The notes under the pieces were generated by a model. The model saw nothing but the letters and a program-made list of their open reading frames with translations. It searched no databases and was not told the DNA's origin. This document shows positions 35,163 through 44,406 of a DNA stretch of 64,000 nt, piece by piece. Source of the stretch: Terriglobus roseus (lineage in GTDB: Bacteria > Acidobacteriota > Terriglobia > Terriglobales > Acidobacteriaceae); assembly GCF_900102185.1 (NCBI RefSeq), contig NZ_LT629690.1, forward strand, positions 4,526,001 through 4,590,000, read 5' to 3'. Positions within the stretch are counted from its first letter, which is position 1. Every line of letters begins with the position of its first letter. A program made the translations under genes and the position numbers.

Positions 35163-36443
35163 ATGATGATGCTTCTTTACAGCCTGGGATTGTCGCTGGC
35201 GCTGGTGCTGACTGCGCCGGTGTGGGGCTGGCGCATGTTGCGGCAAGGGCGGTATCGCGAGGGATTGCGCATGCGGTTGGGTGCGGTGCCTGCGCGGCTA
35301 ACGGCTTTCGTTGCGGGCAGGCCGGTGGTTTGGGTGCATTGCGTTTCCGTGGGCGAGACGCTGGCGGCTGTGCGGCTGATTGCGGAGTTCGAAGCGGCGC
35401 TACCGGAGTATGCGGTCGTTGTTTCCACAACGACGCCGACGGGGCAGCGGGTGGCTCGCGAGCGGTTTGGTGTGGACCGCGTGTTTTTCTTTCCGCTGGA
35501 TTTTGCGTTTGCGGTCCGGTCGTATCTGCGGGTGTTGCAGCCGAAACTGCTGGTGCTGATGGAGAGCGAGTTGTGGCCGCGTGTGCTGGTGGAGTGTGAG
35601 TGCGCGCAGGTGCCGGTGGCGGTGGTGAATGCGCGGGTGAGCGATCGCTCGTTGCCTCGGTATATGCGGCTGCGGATGTTGTGGAAGCCGTTGCTGGAAA
35701 AGGTGTCGTTGTTGCTGGCGCAGAGTGATGAGGATGTTCGGCGGTGGCGGCAGATTGGTGCACCAGAGTCTGTCGTGCGCAGTTCGGGCAATCTGAAGTT
35801 TGATATCCGTGTGGCGGAGGAGACGCCGCTGACGCGGCTGGTGCGGCAGCATTTGCCTGCGGCCGCGAAGGTGCTGGTTTGCGGGTCGACGCATGACGGC
35901 GAGGAGTCGTTGCTGCTGGATTGCTGGAAGACGCTGCCGGTGGCGGAACGCGTGATGGTTCTTGCACCTCGGCATCCGGAACGTGCGGGTGTGGTGGAGC
36001 AGTTGATTGTGGAGCGGGGGCTGCAGGCGATTCGCCTTACTGCGTGGCGGATGGAGCCTTCGCCCATTCTGGGTGGCGCAGTGTTGCTGGTGGATACGGT
36101 GGGCGAGCTTTCATCGTTGTATGCGCTGGCTTCTGTCGCGTTTGTGGGTGGGTCGCTGATTCCACATGGTGGACAGAATCCGCTGGAGCCTGCGCGGCTT
36201 GGTGTGCCGGTGGTGATGGGCGGCAGCTACCAGAACTTTCGCGGCATGGTGGATGCGATGCAGCGTGACAATGCGATTCGCATGGTGACGCGTGAGTCGT
36301 TGTGCAGTGCGTTGAGTGAGTTGATGACGCGCGGCGATGATGGCCTGGGTCAACGCGGTCGTTTGTTTGCGGCTTCGATGATCGGTGCGACGGAGCGGAC
36401 GGTGGCGACGTTGCTGTCGGTGGTGCGGGAGCGTGCTTCGTGA
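35163..36443 (+). CDS. waaA: 3-deoxy-D-manno-octulosonic acid (Kdo) transferase
   Basis: A 426-residue glycosyltransferase that adds Kdo to lipid IVA at the inner membrane, founding the LPS core. The N-terminal membrane anchor (about 5-20) is followed by VVWVHCVSVGETLAAVRLI, the acceptor-side FEAALPEYAVVVSTTTPTGQ, LMESELWPR, VVNARVSDRSL and the C-terminal donor domain with LVDTVGELSSLYALASVAFVGGSLIPHGGQNPLEPA (partly quoted). These are diagnostic of WaaA. First ATG of three at 35163 is used; a TTG at 35151 is possible. It overlaps lpxK by four bases. Confidence 0.96.
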   Translation: MMMLLYSLGLSLALVLTAPVWGWRMLRQGRYREGLRMRLGAVPARLTAFVAGRPVVWVHCVSVGETLAAVRLIAEFEAALPEYAVVVSTTTPTGQRVARERFGVDRVFFFPLDFAFAVRSYLRVLQPKLLVLMESELWPRVLVECECAQVPVAVVNARVSDRSLPRYMRLRMLWKPLLEKVSLLLAQSDEDVRRWRQIGAPESVVRSSGNLKFDIRVAEETPLTRLVRQHLPAAAKVLVCGSTHDGEESLLLDCWKTLPVAERVMVLAPRHPERAGVVEQLIVERGLQAIRLTAWRMEPSPILGGAVLLVDTVGELSSLYALASVAFVGGSLIPHGGQNPLEPARLGVPVVMGGSYQNFRGMVDAMQRDNAIRMVTRESLCSALSELMTRGDDGLGQRGRLFAASMIGATERTVATLLSVVRERAS

Positions 36444-37447
36444 AGCGGCCGTGGCTGTTGCCGCTTGTGCCGCTGTGGGCTGCGGGTGCGGCGTGGAAGA
36501 ATCGTGGGTTTGATCGTGGTTCCGCGAAGGTGGAGCGGCTGGAACTGCCGGTGATTAGTGTGGGCAGTTTGTCCGCTGGTGGCGCGGGTAAGACGCCGTT
36601 TGTGATTGCGCTGGGTGAGGCGCTGCGGCGTGGCGGGATTGGGTTTGATGTGTTGTCGCGCGGCTATGGGCGCACCGTGGATGCACACGCAGCGAAGCGT
36701 GTTGTTGGCACTGGTTCGGCGGAGGAGTTTGGCGATGAGCCGATGATGATGGTTCGCAGGCTGGGTCGTCGTGTATATGTGGCTGCGGAACGCGCTGCTG
36801 CGGGGCGCATGGCGGAACGCGAGCATCGTGCGCAACGGGAGTCAGGGCCGTGGGTGCATCTGCTGGACGATGGATTTCAACATCGTCAGCTGGCGCGTGC
36901 GGTGGATATTGTTTTGCTGACGCAGGCGGATGTGCAGGATGCGTTGTTGCCCGCAGGGGATTTGCGTGAGCCTTTGAAATCGCTGTGTCGTGCGGATGTG
37001 GTTGTGCTGCGCAAGGATGAGGCGGCAGCGTTGCGGCCTGTTGTGGAACGTGTTGTGGCGTCGGCAAAGAAGAAGCCGCTGGTGTGGGAGATGGAGCGCG
37101 GCTTTCATTTTGTTGAGGGAACGCCTGCTTCTTCGCCGTTAGCCTTTTGTGGCATTGCCCGGCCAGATGCGTTTCTGGAATCGTTGCGGCTTAGCGGCGT
37201 GGAGCCTGCGTCGTTTGTGGCTTTGAAAGACCATCAACGTTATGACGATGGAGTGATGCAGCGGTTGGCGGAGACAGCGGAGCGCGTGAAGGCGAATGGC
37301 TTTGTGACAACGGCGAAGGATGCGGTGAAGTTGTCGCCAGCGATGCGTGCCACGTTGCAGCGTGTTGGGCCAATTGCAGTGGCGGATATTGAAGTGACGA
37401 TCTGCGATGAGGCGCGTTTCATTCCGGAACTGATGAAGTTGCTTTGA
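36440..37447 (+). CDS. lpxK: Tetraacyldisaccharide 4'-kinase
   Basis: A 335-residue inner-membrane kinase that phosphorylates the 4' position of tetraacyldisaccharide-1-P to give lipid IVA. Begins with a GTG at 36440 that overlaps the waaA stop (GTGA). Walker A SAGGAGKTP (about 45-53), DVLSRGYGR, the conserved LLDDGFQHRQLARAVDIV, LLPAGDLREPL and FCGIARPDAF are all present. The C-terminal part has ALKDHQRYDD and FVTTAKDAVKL. Same operon as waaA and probably the heptosyltransferase 74 bases on. Confidence 0.97.
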   Translation: MKRPWLLPLVPLWAAGAAWKNRGFDRGSAKVERLELPVISVGSLSAGGAGKTPFVIALGEALRRGGIGFDVLSRGYGRTVDAHAAKRVVGTGSAEEFGDEPMMMVRRLGRRVYVAAERAAAGRMAEREHRAQRESGPWVHLLDDGFQHRQLARAVDIVLLTQADVQDALLPAGDLREPLKSLCRADVVVLRKDEAAALRPVVERVVASAKKKPLVWEMERGFHFVEGTPASSPLAFCGIARPDAFLESLRLSGVEPASFVALKDHQRYDDGVMQRLAETAERVKANGFVTTAKDAVKLSPAMRATLQRVGPIAVADIEVTICDEARFIPELMKLL

Positions 37448-37521
37448 ATGATTCTTCACGTGGCCCACATGTCGTTTCACCTTATGCTCTTCGATGACTG
37501 CAGCGATGCGCGCTGCTGCGA

Positions 37522-38598
37522 ATGGGAAACAGATTGAACAGTGCTCCCAACATTTTGATTGTGCGCGTGGGCGCGATGGGCGATGTGCTGCATGCCATGC
37601 CCGCGGTTGCGGCGCTGCGTGCGGCGATGCCGGAGGCATCCATCGGATGGGCGATTGAACCGCATTGGTCGCCGCTGTTGCGTGCATATCCCGGTGTAGC
37701 GGCGCGGGGGCTCGAGATGCCGCTGGTGGATCGCGTCCATACTGTTCCGGCGAAAGAGTGGTCGCGGCATCCGTTTTCGTTCGCAACGTTGAGCAGCATT
37801 CGCAATTTGCGGCGTGAGTTGCGATGGCAGCGATATGACATCGCGATTGATCTGCAAGGTTCGATTCGGTCGTCGGTGATTGCACGGATGAGTGGTGCGC
37901 GGCAGATTGTGGGTAGTGCCGATCCTCGCGAGAAGCAGGCGGGCTGGCTGTATCGGCAACGCGTGCAGACGCGGAAGACGAACGTGGTGGATCAGGCAGC
38001 GGAGATTGTTTCTGCGGCGATGAAGTTGTCATTACAGCCGGTGAAGGCGCCACTGCCGGTGTCGCAGCCTTCGGAGCAGTGGTGCGATACGTTGTTTCGT
38101 GGGTTGCCGGAGCGCCCTGTGGTTTTGTTAGCGCCGACGGCGGGTTGGGGCGCGAAGGAGTGGCCTGCGGTGCGTTTTGGGCATCTAGCGCGTGCGTTGG
38201 ATGAGCGTGGCTACACGGTGCTGGTGAATGCGTCGCCGTTTGGGCCGGACGGCGCAGCGGGTATGGTGGTGGCTGCTTCGCAGGGCCATTGCAGGGCGGT
38301 GCCTTGCACCATTCCGCAGTTGATGGCGTTGGTGCAGCGTGTGGTGTTGGTGATTGCAGGCGATACTGGACCGCTGCATCTGGCGGCGGCTTGTGGTGTG
38401 CCCGCCCTGGGGTTGTTTGGGCCCACGGATCCGCTGCGTACCGGGCCTTGGGGCATGCGATCCAAGACGTTGCGGCATCGGCTGAGCCAAACGGATCATC
38501 GTCGGCACGCGATGGTGGAACGCGGATTGGCGGAGATTACGGTGGACGAAGTGTTGAACACCGCGTTGGAACTGTTGCCACAGTCTGACCGCAAGTAA
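37522..38598 (+). CDS. LPS heptosyltransferase (glycosyltransferase family 9)
   Basis: A 358-residue GT9 enzyme. N-terminal ILIVRVGAMGDVLHAMPAVAAL is the family nucleotide-sugar-side loop, IDLQGSIRSS and the C-terminal VIAGDTGPLHLAAACGVPALGLFGPTDP (split) is the donor-binding core with the conserved DTGPLHLA motif. Closest in feel to heptosyltransferase I (WaaC), transferring L-glycero-D-manno-heptose to Kdo. Sits 74 bases downstream of lpxK on the same strand, consistent with LPS inner-core assembly. Exact acceptor is uncertain, so no symbol is given. Confidence 0.9.
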   Translation: MGNRLNSAPNILIVRVGAMGDVLHAMPAVAALRAAMPEASIGWAIEPHWSPLLRAYPGVAARGLEMPLVDRVHTVPAKEWSRHPFSFATLSSIRNLRRELRWQRYDIAIDLQGSIRSSVIARMSGARQIVGSADPREKQAGWLYRQRVQTRKTNVVDQAAEIVSAAMKLSLQPVKAPLPVSQPSEQWCDTLFRGLPERPVVLLAPTAGWGAKEWPAVRFGHLARALDERGYTVLVNASPFGPDGAAGMVVAASQGHCRAVPCTIPQLMALVQRVVLVIAGDTGPLHLAAACGVPALGLFGPTDPLRTGPWGMRSKTLRHRLSQTDHRRHAMVERGLAEITVDEVLNTALELLPQSDRK

Positions 38599-38623
38599 CG
38601 CGGCAGGGCATAATGACAGAGGC

Positions 38624-39205
38624 ATGGCAGTGGAAATGGGCAAGGGCGAACGGTTGGTACGGAGGATTCGTGTTCCTCTGGGATTTGTCTTTGCGGCGTT
38701 GTTTTTGTGGTTGGCGCGACCTTCGTTTTTGTCGCTGGCGCTGAGTTTGTTGCTGGTGGTTCCGGGGCTTTGGCTGCGCGGTTATGCCGCCGGTTACGTC
38801 AAAAAGAATGCAGAGCTGACGCAGACCGGGCCATATGCGTACACGCGCAATCCGCTGTATCTGGGTTCGGTGATGGCGGCGTTTGGATTTGCGTTCGCTT
38901 CGCGGCGTTGGGAACTGGTTGTGCTGCTGGCGCTACTGTTCGTGGTGATCTACGGGCCGGTGATTCTGTCAGAGGAGCGATTCCTGCGCGGGCACTTTGC
39001 GGATTTTGATGAGTACGCGTCGCGCGTGCCTCGTTTGTTGCCCCGATTCACGCCTGCGCCCGCGCCAGCAGGACAAACTTCAGCGGGTTTCGACGCGGAG
39101 CGTTACAAGAAACATCGCGAGTACAATTCGGTGATGGGCGCGGCGGGTATCTACGCCACGCTGTTGGTGCTGATGTGGGTTCGCGCGCATTGGGGCATGC
39201 AATAA
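38624..39205 (+). CDS. Membrane methyltransferase of the ICMT/phospholipid methyltransferase fold
   Basis: A 193-residue integral membrane protein with about five hydrophobic segments. TGPYAYTRNPLYLGSVM is the signature of isoprenylcysteine carboxyl methyltransferase/PEMT-like enzymes (S-adenosylmethionine binding with RNPLY), followed by the EERFL Glu pair and the HF..DEY acceptor-side stretch. Substrate unknown; related bacterial proteins may methylate lipids or small molecules. It is the fourth gene in the LPS-side plus-strand run, with a ribosome site AGAGG close to the ATG. Confidence 0.88.
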   Translation: MAVEMGKGERLVRRIRVPLGFVFAALFLWLARPSFLSLALSLLLVVPGLWLRGYAAGYVKKNAELTQTGPYAYTRNPLYLGSVMAAFGFAFASRRWELVVLLALLFVVIYGPVILSEERFLRGHFADFDEYASRVPRLLPRFTPAPAPAGQTSAGFDAERYKKHREYNSVMGAAGIYATLLVLMWVRAHWGMQ

Positions 39206-39237
39206 GGGTCTGAGTTCACGAGAGGGGCTACTGCGGG

Positions 39238-40095
39238 TTGAATCGGTTTCGGAATGCCCTTCTGGCAATGGTGTGTTTGCCAGCCCTGATTTCGCTGCCT
39301 GCGGCGGCGCAAAAGTTCTCATTGCCGTTTACTGCAGATAAGGAAGGTGTGCCGCCAGCACAGGCTCCGCTGATGACACCGCCCATGCAGGGCTATGTGT
39401 TTCCGCAACATCAGACGCTGACATTCACCGTGGATTGGCGCGTGTTTACCGCCGGGCGTGCCGTGTTTCAACTGGATCAGGCCGGGCCGCTGATGAAGGT
39501 GCAGGCCAGCGCCGATACGGTTGGCGCGACCAACATGATCTACCAGGTGATTGATCGCTTCCAGTCGAGCTTCAACATGGCGACTGGCTGCTCTGCAGGG
39601 TTCAGCAAGCAGACGCAGGAAGGCCGCAGAAAGATCAATAGCGATCTGGTCTTTACACCGGGTGCAACTGCTCCTGCGCCTGTAGCGGGTGGGCAGCCCG
39701 TGCTGGGAACGCAGGTGCTGACCGAACGCAATGTGGTGAAGAACACCACGAAGACGCAGCAGGGACAGATTCCTGCATGCGTGACGGATGCGCTGTCCGG
39801 CATCTTTTATGTGGGATCGCAGAAGCTGACGGTGGGGCAGGATTTCAAGTTGCCGCTGGCAGATGCGCTGCGTACTGTTGCTGTGACGATGAAGGTGGAG
39901 GCTCGCGAGGATGTGAAGACACCTGCGGGTACGTTCACCACGATTCGTGTGCAGCCGACGGCGGATGCCGGTGTGGTGAAGAATCGCGGCACGATTACGA
40001 TCTGGTATTCGGATGATGCACGGCACCTGCCAGTGCAGATTCGCGCGAAGATGCTGTGGGGAACGATTACGTTCCATCTGCAGTCCGTTCAGTAA
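39238..40095 (+). CDS. DUF3108 domain secreted protein
   Basis: A 285-residue protein starting at a TTG (39238), preceded by GAGAGGGG, with a signal peptide ending in AAAQ. The mature part has the DUF3108 pattern: TLTFTVDWRVFTAGRAVFQL, then VIDRFQSSFNMATGCSAGFSKQ, DALSGIFYVGSQKLTVGQDF, and a C-terminal TITIWYSDDARHLPVQIRAKMLWG. DUF3108 proteins are periplasmic or outer-membrane associated, often near envelope genes, but without a proven role. Placement beside LPS genes fits an envelope function. Confidence 0.88.
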   Translation: MNRFRNALLAMVCLPALISLPAAAQKFSLPFTADKEGVPPAQAPLMTPPMQGYVFPQHQTLTFTVDWRVFTAGRAVFQLDQAGPLMKVQASADTVGATNMIYQVIDRFQSSFNMATGCSAGFSKQTQEGRRKINSDLVFTPGATAPAPVAGGQPVLGTQVLTERNVVKNTTKTQQGQIPACVTDALSGIFYVGSQKLTVGQDFKLPLADALRTVAVTMKVEAREDVKTPAGTFTTIRVQPTADAGVVKNRGTITIWYSDDARHLPVQIRAKMLWGTITFHLQSVQ

Positions 40096-40188
40096 GTACT
40101 TCGGTACTTCGTACCGTTCTCGACGCTTCGCGTGTTTCCGCTTTGCGCTATAGAGCTGTCATCGGTGGCTTCCTCTACACTGTTGCGT

Positions 40189-40533
40189 ATGGCTGCTGAC
40201 TGCATCTTCTGCCGCATTGCCGCGGGGACCATTCCTTCCACGAAAGTGTTTGAGGACGAGCGCGTTCTGGCGTTTCGTGATCTGCATCCCGTTGCGCCGA
40301 CGCATGTGCTGGTGATTCCGAAGGAGCATATTGCTTCTACCGCGCATGCCGTGGAGACGCATGAGGCGCTGCTGGGGCATCTTCTGCTGGTTGCCGCGAA
40401 GGTGGCGGAGCAGGAGGGGCTGGCGAAGGGATTCCGCGTGGTGACGAACACCGGTGCGGATGGCGGCCAGACGGTGGACCACCTGCATCTGCATGTTCTG
40501 GGCGGCCGTTCCATGACGTGGCCTCCGGGCTAA
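40189..40533 (+). CDS. HIT-family nucleotide hydrolase (Hint type)
   Basis: A 114-residue histidine-triad protein. Start MAADCIFCRIAAGTIPST with an Fe/Zn-type CxxC and the active-site HLHLHVLGG near the C-terminus (HxHxHxx, residues about 98-106). Hint-type enzymes hydrolyse AMP-lysine/aminoacyl-adenylates and related phosphoramidates. The ATG at 40189 is chosen over an upstream frame start because the family begins DCIFC. Small single-domain cytoplasmic protein; gap of 73 bases to the OPT gene. Confidence 0.96.
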   Translation: MAADCIFCRIAAGTIPSTKVFEDERVLAFRDLHPVAPTHVLVIPKEHIASTAHAVETHEALLGHLLLVAAKVAEQEGLAKGFRVVTNTGADGGQTVDHLHLHVLGGRSMTWPPG

Positions 40534-40606
40534 ACTGCCGCCTCCCGAAAGAGCGTTCTCCTTGCTACACTCGCAGCACTCTGTCCTGTGACGGAGAGGG
40601 AGATTC

Positions 40607-42985
40607 ATGGCCACGATCAACACGCCCCCGCCTGCCTTCAAACCGTTTGTTCCTGCAGAAGAGTCGCGACCGGAATTGACGGTTCGCGCCATTCTGATTG
40701 GCGCTTTATTCGGGATTTTGTTTGGCGCGGTGACGGTCTACGTGGGGTTGAAGGCCGGACTGACGGTTGCGGCTTCGATTCCGATTTCGGTGCTGTCAAT
40801 TTCAATTCTGCGCGTGCTGGGGCGGGCGTCGATCTTGGAAAACAATATTGTCCAGACGACGGGCAATGCGGGGCAGTCGATTGCTTCGGGCGTGATCTTC
40901 ACGCTGCCTGCGCTGATCTTTCTGGGTTTTGATCTGGAGTATGCGCGCATCTTTGCGCTGGCGCTGTTCGGCGGATGGATCGGTGTGCTGTTCATGATTC
41001 CTCTGCGACGACAGTTGATTGTGGAAGAGCATGGCGCGCTGTTGTATCCGGAAGGCACGGCTTGTGCGGATGTATTGATTGCGGGCGAGCGCGGCGGGTC
41101 GTTTGCGTCGCGCATTTTTCTGGGCATGGGAATGGGCTCGCTTTACACGCTGTTTCAGAACGAGAACCTGTTTCGCCTTTGGCCTGGAACGCCGACGTAC
41201 GACTTTGACATGGGGCCGCAGCACCTGCTGAAGGGCGGTTCGATTCGCGCGGATGCGACTTCGGAATATCTGGGCGTGGGTTACATCATTGGGCCGCGTG
41301 TTGCGGGCATCATGCTGGCGGGTGGTGTTTTCAGTTGGCTGGTGCTGATGCCGGCGATTTACTTCTTTGGATCGCATTTGACGGGGCCGCTGTATCCGGG
41401 CACTGTGCCCATCCATGACATGAGTCCGAGCGATCTGTGGCGTACGTACATCCGTCCGATGGGCGCGGGTGCGGTGGCTGCGGCGGGATGCCTTACGCTG
41501 CTGCGTACGCTGCCTACGATTGCAAGCGCATTGATGGGGTCGTTGAAGGCTAAGAAGTCTTCGGGTGAAGAGGTGAAGGCGCGCACGTCGCGTGATCTGC
41601 CGAACAGCTTTGTTTATGGTGGGTCGGCGCTGCTGGTGCTCATCATGTGGGCGTTCCTGTACTTCAAGCCGGTGCCGGGCGCGCAGGTGGGGCTGTGGGC
41701 GAACCTTGCGGCATCGCTGTTGATTGTGGTGTTTGGGTTTTTGTTTGTTACGGTGAGTGCGCGCATTGTGGGCATTGTGGGTTCGTCTGCGTCGCCGGTG
41801 AGCGGCATGACGATTGCTACGTTGATGGCTACGGCGGCAATCTTCCTGGTGCAGGGATGGACTGCACCGGCGTTTGGTGCGTTGGCGATTACGGTGGGCG
41901 GTGTGGTGTGTATTGCCGCGAGTAATGCGGGCGATACGGCGCAGGATTTGAAGACGGGATTCCTGATTGGCGCTACGCCGTGGAAGACGCAGCTTGCCGT
42001 GATGATTGGCGTGGTGGTGAGCACGTTTGTCATTGGCATTACGCTGAGCGCGATGAACAAGGCGTTTGAGAGCTTTCGCCCCATGGCGACACCGATGGCG
42101 GTGAGCCTGTCGTCATTGCCGGAAGGCTTGCAGGATAAGGGAATGTTTCCGCGTCCGCACATCAGCTTGATCGATCCGAAGAACAGCGGTGCGAAGCAGG
42201 AGATCAACGACGCTACTCGTTATGAACTGATCAATGCGATTGGTTCGGCGCAGCTGGAGGATGGTAAGTATCTGCTGAATCGCGATACGGGCAAGCTCGA
42301 GATTCAGTGGGTGCAGGGCATTGGCAGTGAGAAGGTTGCCGCGCCGCAGGGCCGTTTGATGGCGACAGTGATCAACGGCATTCTGAGCCGCAAGCTGCCG
42401 TGGTCGCTGGTGTTGCTGGGTGTTGCGCTGGTGTTAGCGGTTGAGTTGCTGGGTGTGCGTTCGTTGACGCTGGCCGTCGGCGCGTATCTTTCCATTGCGA
42501 CGACGCTGGCAATCTTTGTGGGCAGCATGGTGCGTTGGATGGCTGATGCTGCGATTGTCAAGGCTCGTGAGCGGGATCGCGCGATCCGCATGCAGCTTGC
42601 GGCAGAGGCGCTGGCTGCTGCTCCTGAAGGTGCTGTGGTTGCTGTGCTCACGGAAGACGAACTGCTGCGCGGTGAGGTTCGTCTGACCGATGCAGAGCAG
42701 GCGGAACTTACGGGCAACGAGCCGTTGACCGATCTGGATAACGAGGAGATCAGTCCCGGCTCGTTGTTTGCTTCGGGGCTAATTGCTGCTGGTGGTATCA
42801 CTGGTTTGATCGGCGTAGCAGTCGCCGCGATGGAGAGCTTCTCTGAGGAGCGTGGTGGACACTGGCAGTTGTGGCGCTTCTCGCACGGGAATCTGCTGGA
42901 TCACGACCCGGTGGCGATTGTGATGTTTGGTTTGTTGGCGTTTTCGCTTTATTACTTTGCACGTAAGCCGCTGGATACGAAGTGA
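40607..42985 (+). CDS. OPT-family oligopeptide transporter
   Basis: A 792-residue membrane transporter of the oligopeptide transporter superfamily, which take up peptides or metal-chelate complexes with protons. Family marks include GILFGAVTVYVGLKAGLTVAASIPISVL (split), NNIVQTTGNAGQSIASG and GASNAGDTAQDLKTGFLIGATPW-like SNAGDTAQDLKTG, with about 14-16 membrane spans and a cytoplasmic segment near residues 500-570. A strong GGAGAGGGAGA precedes the ATG. The next two genes overlap successively, so the three probably form one unit. Confidence 0.95.
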   Translation: MATINTPPPAFKPFVPAEESRPELTVRAILIGALFGILFGAVTVYVGLKAGLTVAASIPISVLSISILRVLGRASILENNIVQTTGNAGQSIASGVIFTLPALIFLGFDLEYARIFALALFGGWIGVLFMIPLRRQLIVEEHGALLYPEGTACADVLIAGERGGSFASRIFLGMGMGSLYTLFQNENLFRLWPGTPTYDFDMGPQHLLKGGSIRADATSEYLGVGYIIGPRVAGIMLAGGVFSWLVLMPAIYFFGSHLTGPLYPGTVPIHDMSPSDLWRTYIRPMGAGAVAAAGCLTLLRTLPTIASALMGSLKAKKSSGEEVKARTSRDLPNSFVYGGSALLVLIMWAFLYFKPVPGAQVGLWANLAASLLIVVFGFLFVTVSARIVGIVGSSASPVSGMTIATLMATAAIFLVQGWTAPAFGALAITVGGVVCIAASNAGDTAQDLKTGFLIGATPWKTQLAVMIGVVVSTFVIGITLSAMNKAFESFRPMATPMAVSLSSLPEGLQDKGMFPRPHISLIDPKNSGAKQEINDATRYELINAIGSAQLEDGKYLLNRDTGKLEIQWVQGIGSEKVAAPQGRLMATVINGILSRKLPWSLVLLGVALVLAVELLGVRSLTLAVGAYLSIATTLAIFVGSMVRWMADAAIVKARERDRAIRMQLAAEALAAAPEGAVVAVLTEDELLRGEVRLTDAEQAELTGNEPLTDLDNEEISPGSLFASGLIAAGGITGLIGVAVAAMESFSEERGGHWQLWRFSHGNLLDHDPVAIVMFGLLAFSLYYFARKPLDTK

Positions 42986-43800
42986 CGTTAAGAGAATTGT
43001 TTTCTAAGTCTGCGGAATTGCTGTGGCAGAATCCACGGCTGCTGTTGCCTGTGTTGTTGGCGGATGGCGTGAAGTTTGTGCTGTCAGCTGTGGAGAAGCA
43101 GGCTACTGGTGTAGTTATTCGTGCATTGTTGCCTAAGTCAGTCCTTGGGGGCTATGCGGGCCCGGCTCGAATGCCTGCATCGATTTGGATGGCAGTAGGT
43201 GCAATGAACCTTGTGACATACCTTGTGTGCATCATGGGGTTTGTTGCAGCATTGGGGCTGTTTGCGGATTGGGTGCCGCGTGTGCAGATCGGAAGCGAAG
43301 AGCCTCTTGTTTGGAGATGGCCACAGAGATTACGTAAACCGCTCTTGTCACTGCTGGGTTGCACTGTTCTCTTCGTTGCTCTGCAATATTCATTGTTCGC
43401 CATGGCAGATGTGATTCATTGGCGGGGTAAGTTTTCCTTGTATACGTTGCTTGCATTATCAGTGGGTGCTGCGAGTGCCGTATTTGGAGCGTCGTTGCAT
43501 TCCTTTGTGGATGTAAATGGAGCAACAGGAAAACCGATGGCGTCGCGTTGGCAGTTTGCACTTTTGCTTTTATTTGGTTTTGCCTTAAGTGAGGTTTTGA
43601 GCGGCGAGATTCTGCTCGAGACAGGACGAGATGAAGGACTGAATTTGCTACTCCATCAGCCGGTTGGCTGGCTGATTGGTTTGTTCTTGTCGCTGCTCTC
43701 GGCGATTCCTTTTGCATGGAGCTTCGTTGGTATGTCTTTACGAAGTGAACACACGGAAATGGCCACATCTTCAGTAGGAGAAAACGAATGTTTCGAGTAA
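42982..43800 (+). CDS. Polytopic membrane protein, unknown, coupled to OPT gene
   Basis: A 272-residue protein with about six hydrophobic segments and a short cytoplasmic N-terminus (MTLRELFSKSAELLWQNPRLL). The start GTG overlaps the OPT stop (GTGA), implying translational coupling, and its end overlaps the next gene by 13 bases. No family recognised; the FSKSAELLWQNPRLLLPVL opening recalls the amphipathic-helix N-termini of some integral membrane DUF families. Base use looks somewhat less GC-rich than neighbours. A role as an accessory subunit of the OPT transporter is inference. Confidence 0.78.
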   Translation: MTLRELFSKSAELLWQNPRLLLPVLLADGVKFVLSAVEKQATGVVIRALLPKSVLGGYAGPARMPASIWMAVGAMNLVTYLVCIMGFVAALGLFADWVPRVQIGSEEPLVWRWPQRLRKPLLSLLGCTVLFVALQYSLFAMADVIHWRGKFSLYTLLALSVGAASAVFGASLHSFVDVNGATGKPMASRWQFALLLLFGFALSEVLSGEILLETGRDEGLNLLLHQPVGWLIGLFLSLLSAIPFAWSFVGMSLRSEHTEMATSSVGENECFE

Positions 43801-44315
43801 ATGGATGGATTGCGGCTGCGGCTTTGGCGATTGTGGTTGCCCTGCCTGCTCATGCAGATGATGTTTCGAAGCGCGCCAAGATTGAAGAGATGTTTACGCT
43901 GATGCATATGCAGCAGACGCTGGATCAGCTAGCCGATCAGCAAGCTGGGCAGATGAAGAAGATCATGCCGCAACTTCTGGCCGGGCAGACGATTGGTCCG
44001 GATGATCAGAAGCAGATTGATGCGTTCATGGATCAGCTCACTGCCATGGTGCGTGATGCCATTCAGTGGGACAAGCTGAAGCCGCAGTATGAAGATCTGT
44101 ACGCGGCCACCTATGACGAGACGACAATCGATGGCATGCTGGCGTTTTATCGCACGGATGCCGGACGCGCGATGGTGGCGAAGCAGCCGGAGTTGATCGC
44201 GAAGTCGCAGGGGATTGCGCAGGCCCAACTGACAGCAGTGCAACCGAAGATGCAGGCTGCGTTTGTGGACTTTGCCGCGAAAATGGCGAAGAGTGCGGCG
44301 GCAAAACAGAAGTAG
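43788..44315 (+). CDS. DUF2059 secreted protein
   Basis: A 175-residue secreted protein with signal peptide (MFRVNGWIAAAALAIVVALPAHA). The mature part is all-helical: IEEMFTLMHMQQTLDQLADQQ, then a DLYAATYDETTIDGMLAFYRTDAGRAM region typical of DUF2059 (the AfYxTxxG-type helix pair). AGGAGAAAACGA precedes the ATG at 43788. DUF2059 proteins are periplasmic, with unknown biochemistry. Last of the OPT-linked trio. Confidence 0.9.
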   Translation: MFRVNGWIAAAALAIVVALPAHADDVSKRAKIEEMFTLMHMQQTLDQLADQQAGQMKKIMPQLLAGQTIGPDDQKQIDAFMDQLTAMVRDAIQWDKLKPQYEDLYAATYDETTIDGMLAFYRTDAGRAMVAKQPELIAKSQGIAQAQLTAVQPKMQAAFVDFAAKMAKSAAAKQK

Positions 44316-44406
44316 CGCACGCTGACGCGAGATGACGAATGTAGCCACGGCGATTGTTGTGGCACTTTTGCTGGGGTCGTCTTAGACTTCGCCTGCGAGG
44401 TGCTTG

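Noticed and set aside
35050-35967. N-terminal extension of the secreted hypothetical protein at 34288
   Set aside because: Pro/Ala/Thr-rich shadow of waaA; the signal peptide begins at 35049.
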